From NCBI RefSeq assembly GCF_030272615.1, contig NC_081409.1, forward strand, positions 19,036,260 to 19,100,259: a DNA stretch of 64,000 nucleotides. Reading direction: 5' to 3'. The DNA comes from Cryptomeria japonica. Lineage: Eukaryota; Streptophyta; Pinopsida; Cupressales; Cupressaceae. The notes below the pieces were generated by a model. It had not been told where the DNA came from. It did no database searches and saw only the letters and a list, made by a program, of their open reading frames with translations. Shown here piece after piece: positions 57,873 to 64,000 of this stretch. The stretch's first letter is position 1. Every line of letters begins with the position of its first letter. A program made the translations under genes and the position numbers.

Positions 57873-60258
57873 TCAAGATTTTGTCAAGAATGGCTTTATG
57901 TGCGAGGGATATGCATAAGAGCTCAAGGATTGAAATGAGCGTAGGTGTTTCCCTAACTGTTTTACAAGGTCATACTCAAGTTTGGTTGATGAGGAAGCAG
58001 TGCTTTTGGCTGGAGCACCTTGCAAAGTGAATTTACCTCGACAGGTTGTGACATGACATTCAGAGGTAGGTTCGGAAGAAGATCCAACACCTTTTAGGAC
58101 AATCTTGGGTCTCTGGGTAGAATTCTCAGGGTTTTTGTCCTTGATGATAATGGTAGAGACGTAATTGTCCATTGAAATGTGATTGATAGTTGAATCATAG
58201 TTATAGGTTGCTCTGGTATAGTTGGTTTGGTCATCTGTGGCTTTAGCTTTTCCCTTGTCATGCATTGGGAATGGTTCCTTAAACATCTCATGTTCTTGAT
58301 TGGATGAGTGCCCTTCAATCTCAATGTCACCCCTATCAATGAGATCTTGTATGATGTTCTTCAGTTGATGACAATTTCCTGTCTTATGACCCTTGCTCTT
58401 ATGAAATTCACAATACTCATCATCATTCCACCAATTTGGTTTAACCTTTGGCTCATATGGAGGAAAATCTGGAATAGTGATTACCTTGTTTGCCAGTAGC
58501 TTCTTGAAAACTGGCTCAAGTGTTTCTCCCAATGGAGTGTACTTCCTTCGTGATCTGGAAGTTGTTTGAGTATTCACTTGATTGTTTGTAGAACTTGATC
58601 CAGAAAAATTGAATTTGGGTCGCACTGTATTGGCATCAACAACACCATCATTGACCGTGTTCTTGTTTTTATTCCAAAATCTTGGCTTGTCTTTTCCTTT
58701 AAAGTCATCTTTGTTTTCCTTGAATATCTTAATGACTCCTTGTTCAATTAGGACCTTCTCTATTGCTAAGCCTTTTTCAATGACGTCCTTGAAGGTGGAC
58801 AAACAAGCTTTCCTTAGATCATAGCCAATGTCTTTGTTAACATTTTGTGTGAACATCTCTACCATTTGTTTTTGTGGAATTTCACAAGAGCATCTGTTGG
58901 CTAGATTTCTCCATCTTTGTAAAAATGATGCAAAAGACTCTCCCTCTTTTTGCTTGGTGTTGCACAAAGTAGTGACAGATATGTCTGTCTCTATGTTGTA
59001 GGAGAAATGTTGAATAAATGTCTCTGCTAAGTCACCCCATGACTTAATTTCAAGTGGAAGTTGGGAGAACCATTCCATAGCTTGATCACCTAAGCTCTGT
59101 GGGAATAATCTCATCAAATATGTCTCTTCTGCTGCTATCTCAATGCAAGCTATGAAAAACTGTCTTATGTGTGCCTTAGGATCCCCTTTTCCTCTATACT
59201 TATCAAACTTAGGTGTCACAAAGTATGTAGGAAAAGGAGGCATTGGAATGCTCTTGTCAAATGGATAAGGACATATGTCTCTCATTGTGTATGTTGGCTT
59301 CGGTGTATTTATGTCCTCCATTTTCTTTTGTAAGTCCCTGATTTGTTGCTCCAAATTGTTCTTAGGTGGAGATCGACTTCTTGGACCATACCCTATGCTT
59401 GAGGCACCAATTGGAGGAGGAGCATGTTGCATATATGGATGATATTGATCATACACATGTTCATATGGAGGAGGTCTATAGTGATGCTGCATATATGGAC
59501 CACTTGGTATAGATTCATGTTGAGGAACGCCATATCTATTTTGTCCATGTATACCATACTCTACAGGCATGTCATGTTCTAATGTGTTGCCCCCAAATTT
59601 GACATGGGGTTCCCTTGTGTCCAAATTTTGAGCATGCCTTTGAATATCCAATTGCTTTGGTGGTTGATCCTTAGTGTTGATATGTGATTGAACATATTTC
59701 TTTGCATAAGACTTCCATAATGGTCTGCGAAGGTGAGTATCATATGCTTGACCATGTGTATGTGGGACCTCTAGTTTTTGAAACAAAGATGATGATGATT
59801 CAGGTACCATATGTGGTCCTCTATTGCCTCCACTATTAGGTCTCCTTTGATCCATGTTGGAGTGAGGTTGTTGCAAAGGTCGATTTTCCATTATTTGAGA
59901 CATGTCAAAATCATGAGGTATCTTGGCTCCACTTTGTGCCATCATTTGTAAGAAGTATTGTCTATCCCTCCTCATTATTTTCCTCAACCAATCGATTGAA
60001 ATGGGGATTCATAATGGATTCTTCCACATCTGCTGAATGTATGAAAAAGTTGTCCATATTGTCATTGTGTGTATCATTGTTGTTTGTAGTGTCCGTGTTT
60101 TCAACATTTGGAATGTTTCTATAGGCATCCATGTCAGGTAATGTAGTATGATCAGAATTGAAAAAGATATCATTATCATACTCATAAGAACTCATGTTTG
60201 TGGACTCTTGAGCCTCTTTAGTTTCTCTCCTAGGTTTTTGAAGATGGGTTTCAACCAT
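57873..60258 (-). pseudogene. gag of the giant element
   Basis: The frame starting at 60258 (98 codons, acidic, Asn/Asp-rich) overlaps a 704-codon frame (59987-57873) with a shift near 59975. Gag core about residues 245-430 of the long frame (FDKYRGKGDPKAHIRQFF, QAMEWFSQLPL, FIQHFSYNIETDIS, FASFLQRWRNLANRC). Zinc-finger-like CEFHKSKGHKTGNC at about 523. The Tat-type continuation toward the protease (DLVKQLGK...) is followed by a one-base loss in an A run near 57955, giving a premature end. The protease lies beyond the nested element, at 50064. It would form virus-like particles. Confidence 0.85.
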
Positions 60259-62823
60259 GAACTAGGTATTGACCGAGATGTGTGAGACTAGATGAAAATG
60301 GAAAAAGTATGGAAGACCAAGGGTTGGATGGAATGTAAATGAATCTGAAGTGTACTTGCAATGTCCAAAGTGTAAGACCAAGTATGTATGTAGTAGAGTA
60401 GGTGTGACTTCCAAAGAGAGGATAGTTTCTCTTGATGAGGTAAGTTGACCTTGACTCTAAGTAAGACCAAATGAGACCCAAAGGTGATAGACCTTGATGA
60501 GGGACCACTTAGCAAAATGTTGTTGTATGTAGTGTGTTGACAAAGTATGATGAGGACAAGCAAGTGACCTTTTGACTCAAGTTTAGACAAATGTAAATTT
60601 AATGCAAGATGTAAAGCAATGATGGACTGTGTGAGACCCAAAGACAACTTGAATGCTAGATGAAAACCTGGAGAAACAACCTAGGAAGCTCAAGAATTCC
60701 GAAACTGATTGCTCTTGTTTGCTGGACTGTAAAATTTTTCCAATTTGTGAAGTTGTTGGTTGTGACCAAATCTGAATGTTTGACTATTTTTCGTGACAAG
60801 ATGACACAATGTTGATGAGGACTCAATGTTTGCAAGTGTTTAGACTCAAAATGACTCTAAGAAAAGTGTGTTGTTTGATGTAAAAATGTTTTGCATACAC
60901 TTGAAGACACAAAAGACACAATGTTTTGCTGTTTGGTCTTGAATGTTTTGAATGTTTAAATAAGTCAAGCACAATTCTTATGGCTGGCCAAGACAATAGT
61001 TGTTGATCCCATATGAGGTTTTACCCTCGAGGCTATGCTATTCAGAGCAGATACTTAGATGCTTGACCTCACTAGCTCCACCCTCGGCACTCACTTCTCG
61101 GGTCAGCCAAGCATCAGTCCCCACGAAAACTCCCCGTGGCGAACTTTGTAACTCTACTAAGAACCGTATGTGTGTGGGCCGCTACCAGAGGTCCGACCTC
61201 CTGCCCCAACAACTAGAAGGATTTGGGCTTCTAAAACAAAAAGGTGCTAGTAAGGGCATCCGCTCATGTGGCCATACATGCAACACTTTCAGCTCTGTAA
61301 ATACAGAAGGCTCCCAGCCGGTAGGGGTTACACCTTACAACTGATCAAATAAATTTGATCAAACGGGTTTATGGGGAGACATAGTGTCGGTATGAACTAA
61401 TCAGCACACGTTATCCATAGTTTTCACCATGAATACAGTTGTTTATAGTTGTTCGGAAGAGGTGGGTTTTCCTCACTACCACTTGGGTCATTCTCTTCTC
61501 ACTAGTAGTCCTAATGACCACACGGGAAGACAGGCCCTCTAAAGATTAAACAAAAAGAGCCTATTGCTCAAGACACAAAAGACAATGATTCAATTTTAGT
61601 GCACCAATTGAAGTGTTTGCTAGTCTATGAAAACAAGGCACACAATAAAAATCCAAAAACCCTTGCCAAGGACCTGCACCAAAGATTTATTAGTAGTTTG
61701 GTTTGTTTGAAATAATCACCCCTTCCTGCAAGCACACAAGTTAGGTAAATTTTAGATCCAAAAGACTTTGTGAAATAGGGGCCTTCAACAATGCGTTTTG
61801 TCGACCAATTCAAAGATCTGATTCATCATAAAAAAAAAAAAAACCATTTGTAAAATTTCAAGAGATTTCCAGAAATGTAAGAAAATCCAAAAAATTTGCT
61901 AATTTGCTCCAAAAATTAATTTTTTATGAAAAATCATAAAAAATTCATATAAAATGCAAAATCAATCCAAAAAATCTCAAATTTTTACTGGAGAGTCCTG
62001 ATGGTCTTCCAAACTACATAAAAAAATTTCTGCAACAAATCCAAGCAGTTTGTGAGATATGAGTAAAATAATGCAAAACCCTAATTTTCAAAGATCTAAT
62101 TTTTGAGGAATTATTTTGCATCAAATTCAAAATCAAAAAGAATAGATCCTATGTATAATTCTTAGATATTTCCAAAAATGTAAGAAAATCCAAAAAATTC
62201 ACTAATTTGCTCTCAAAATTAATTTTTTATGAAAACTCATAAAAAATTCATATAAATTGACAAAAGGATCCAAACAATCTGAAATTTTTCCTGAATTCTT
62301 CTAATATGTTTCCTGACCCACACAAAAAATTTTAAGTCAAAATTCAAAGCCGTTTGTGAGATCTAATCAAAATATTGAAAAACCCTAATTTTTAAAGATC
62401 CGATTTTTAGGAAAATATTTTGCATCAAAATTAAAATCACAAAGAACAGATCCTGTGTATAATTATGAGAGATTTCCAAAAATGTAAGAAAATCCAAAAA
62501 AGTCTCTCATTTGCTCTCAAAATTAATTTTTTATGAAAAATCATAAAAAATTCATAGAAAATGAAAATGTGCTCCAAAAATTCTGAATTTTGGATTGAAA
62601 GCTCCTGATACTTTTTGCGACCTGCAAAAGAAATTTGGTACAAAATTTCCTAGACATTTGTGAGATATGATCGAATCTCTCCAAGATCTTGATTTTGTGT
62701 CCAAAACCCTAGCTGCACAAGGTTATTCTCCAAATTGTTTTACAAAATAGCAATATAGGGTTAGAAAAATCTGCAAAAAACACAGATTTAAGAAAAATCC
62801 ATGTCCCACAGTGCGTGCCAAAA
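60259..62823 (-). other. leader of the giant element
   Basis: No convincing coding region. 60300-60990: non-coding. 61000-61510: a GC-richer island (CCCCGTGGCGAACTTTG, GGGCCGCTACCAGAGGTCC). 61850-62700: three tandem copies of about 302 bp, each starting with ATTTCCA-AAATGTAAGAAAA and including TTAATTTTTTATGAAAA. Ends at the candidate primer site. Confidence 0.6.
61855..62710. repeat. three ~302-bp tandem repeats in the leader
   Basis: Copies begin at about 61862, 62166 and 62468, each with AGAAAATCCAAAAAA, AATTAATTTTTTATGAAAA, and a conserved TTTGTGAGAT-TGA block followed by AACCCTA. Divergence is about 10-20 per 100 by eye. Confidence 0.8.
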
Positions 62824-63291
62824 TGTATATGGTGAAAATGGATAACAACAATAACGATATTGAAAGGTTAAATAGATTCAACCACAAAACCCTAGCCTAA
62901 CAACAACAAAGATCCACCATAACATATGAAGATTACCTAAGACAATGCAAATCAAATGAAATCACAAAAATTATACCATCACATGTCCAATAGGGTTTGA
63001 ATCTCCATTCTTCCTATCTCCATTTATCTTGCTTGATATATTTGCTCTCAGATTTTATGTGCGCAAGAGCTCAACAAAGAACGAAATGTGGTTGCAAGTA
63101 GGATCGCATATGCCAAGTAGTCAATTGATCAAGTAGTTAGAATGATTGATTAGGATGATTGATTAGGGTTTGATAATGAAGGAAGTATCTCCTTATATAG
63201 AAGACACAATATGAAATGGAGGGATAAGATTGAGAGGTGTAAAAGGAGCTCGGCTATGATTAGAGGGTAGGTAAAATAAATAATAAGGCTA
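62824..63291 (-). repeat. truncated 5' LTR of the giant element
   Basis: Matches 44032-44499 at high identity (for example TGTATATGGTG against TGTATATGATG). The remaining 326 bp of the LTR, including all five AT palindromes, are missing at its high end. Confidence 0.85.
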
Positions 63292-63474
63292 TGATTAGAG
63301 GTGTAAAAGGAGGTCGGCTATGATCCATATACTAAACAATATTGGATTTCCCCCGTTGGTGTGCGAACATTGGTTCAATATGCCCAAAGAGCATGTGATA
63401 GGGAGGTTGCTAGGTAAGTGCTCAAAAGGCCAATTTGAGTCAAAAGGCCATAAAAGGAAACAAGAGGTATTGTT
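63292..63474. repeat. templated filler plus duplicated flank
   Basis: 63292-63320 is a patchwork of nearby LTR words (GGCTATGATTAGAGG, TGTAAAAGGAGGTCGGCTATGAT). 63321-63474 is a 154-bp copy of 43878-44031, with two substitutions by eye. Confidence 0.85.
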
Positions 63475-64000
63475 TATGTCTGCTCCTTATGTTTGCCAAT
63501 ATCAAGTTTAGTTGCAATAGTTAGGTCTCTCTACGAGTCTTCACCAATAACCTCCCTTTTTGGTGATAGCTCACACCCATGCTCAAACTTACTCCAACTA
63601 CTCACCTCTCCCATCTACACTTTTCTCAATCCCTAGTTCTCTTGACATTCAACTTATTGTTTTTAGTGTGCATAGGGAAATTCCAACATGGACATGTAGG
63701 GGCAGCAAGGTTTTATCCAATTTTGACCACCAACTTAGTTTAAGGCTCATAGCCCTTAGCCTACTCAATTCACCAACTAAAGGTCAAAGCCCCCAAATGA
63801 GGCTCCACACTGTCCAAGGTTCCAAATGTCACTTGTTTTACTATTTTAGAATGTTCTCGCCAAGTTTCATGAGCCCCAAACTCCTCCTTGCAATCGGGTT
63901 CTGAAAAGTGTGTGTTATGCAGTCAAAAGTGTTACTAGCCCGTGGAGGGGTAATTGACACCTTTTTACTCACCCTGCCCAATGATGGGCTCCTCCTCCAA
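63475..64000. other. unassigned right edge
   Basis: Pyrimidine-rich DNA with one open run (63560-63904, 114 codons) that has no recognisable motif. No LTR or transposon feature seen. Confidence 0.35.

Noticed and set aside
61000-61344. Possible rRNA or structural RNA gene in the GC-rich leader
   Set aside because: No recognisable conserved rRNA strings; it lies inside a retrotransposon leader. Kept only as a finding.
63560-63904. 114-codon plus-strand frame near the right edge
   Set aside because: No motif, no splice or promoter signal, and composition typical of random pyrimidine-rich DNA.

Overview
This is AT-rich nuclear DNA of a seed plant. Large nested LTR retrotransposons, solo LTRs, LINE debris and one intron-containing gene in 64 kb suggest a big, repeat-dominated genome. 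I would guess a gymnosperm, but the sequence does not prove it. There is no bacterial-style operon, no CRISPR array and no recognisable rRNA or tRNA gene.

The only host gene that looks intact is an L-gulono-1,4-lactone oxidase-like gene (GULLO family) on the minus strand, 24574 to 21520. It has three exons, phase-compatible splice sites and 591 codons. Its 3' end belongs to a degraded duplication array: homologous blocks lie at about 5.9-6.7 kb (with a last-exon fragment), 6.7-7.1 kb (flank only) and 7.1-9.0 plus 18.0-18.2 kb (a whole last-exon pseudogene). That last pseudogene is split by a 9-kb Ty3/gypsy chromovirus (8957-17969, ATAAA duplication on both sides), which itself carries a solo LTR (13875-14939). 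A MITE-like element lies 130 bp beyond the GULLO stop.

Other layers, left to right. 1-2.8 kb: LINE remnant split by a solo LTR. About 3.2-3.4 kb: PPR gene fragment. 4.9-5.3 kb: a 379-bp SMART/TRIM-type LTR element. 18.8-19.5 kb: a near-perfect 236-bp triplication. 19.5-20.4 kb: minus-strand hAT transposase pseudogene. 24.95-26.0 kb: duplicated non-coding DNA upstream of GULLO. 27.4-30.1 kb: second LINE remnant, split by a younger LINE that carries a twin-priming type inversion. 30.7-32.7 kb: a 5' LTR, primer site and decayed interior. 32.7-39.4 kb: complete but dead Ty1/copia element (TAATG duplication). 39.4-41.8 kb: head-to-tail fused LTRs of another copia family. 41.9-44.0 kb: decayed Tat-like gypsy remnant.

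From 44032 to 63291 lies a 19-kb minus-strand Tat/Ogre-like gypsy element. It keeps gag, protease and the extreme C-terminus of integrase but has no reverse transcriptase. Its 3' region carries an antisense reading frame with a plant mobile domain (PMD). It is split by a plus-strand, gag-protease-only LTR element (50066-57861). One end of the 19-kb element is truncated, with a templated filler and a 154-bp duplication of flanking DNA. The last 0.5 kb is unassigned.

The most rewarding places to look are the antisense PMD frame inside the giant element, the aberrant right end of that element, the GULLO 3' duplication array, and the gag-protease-only element.
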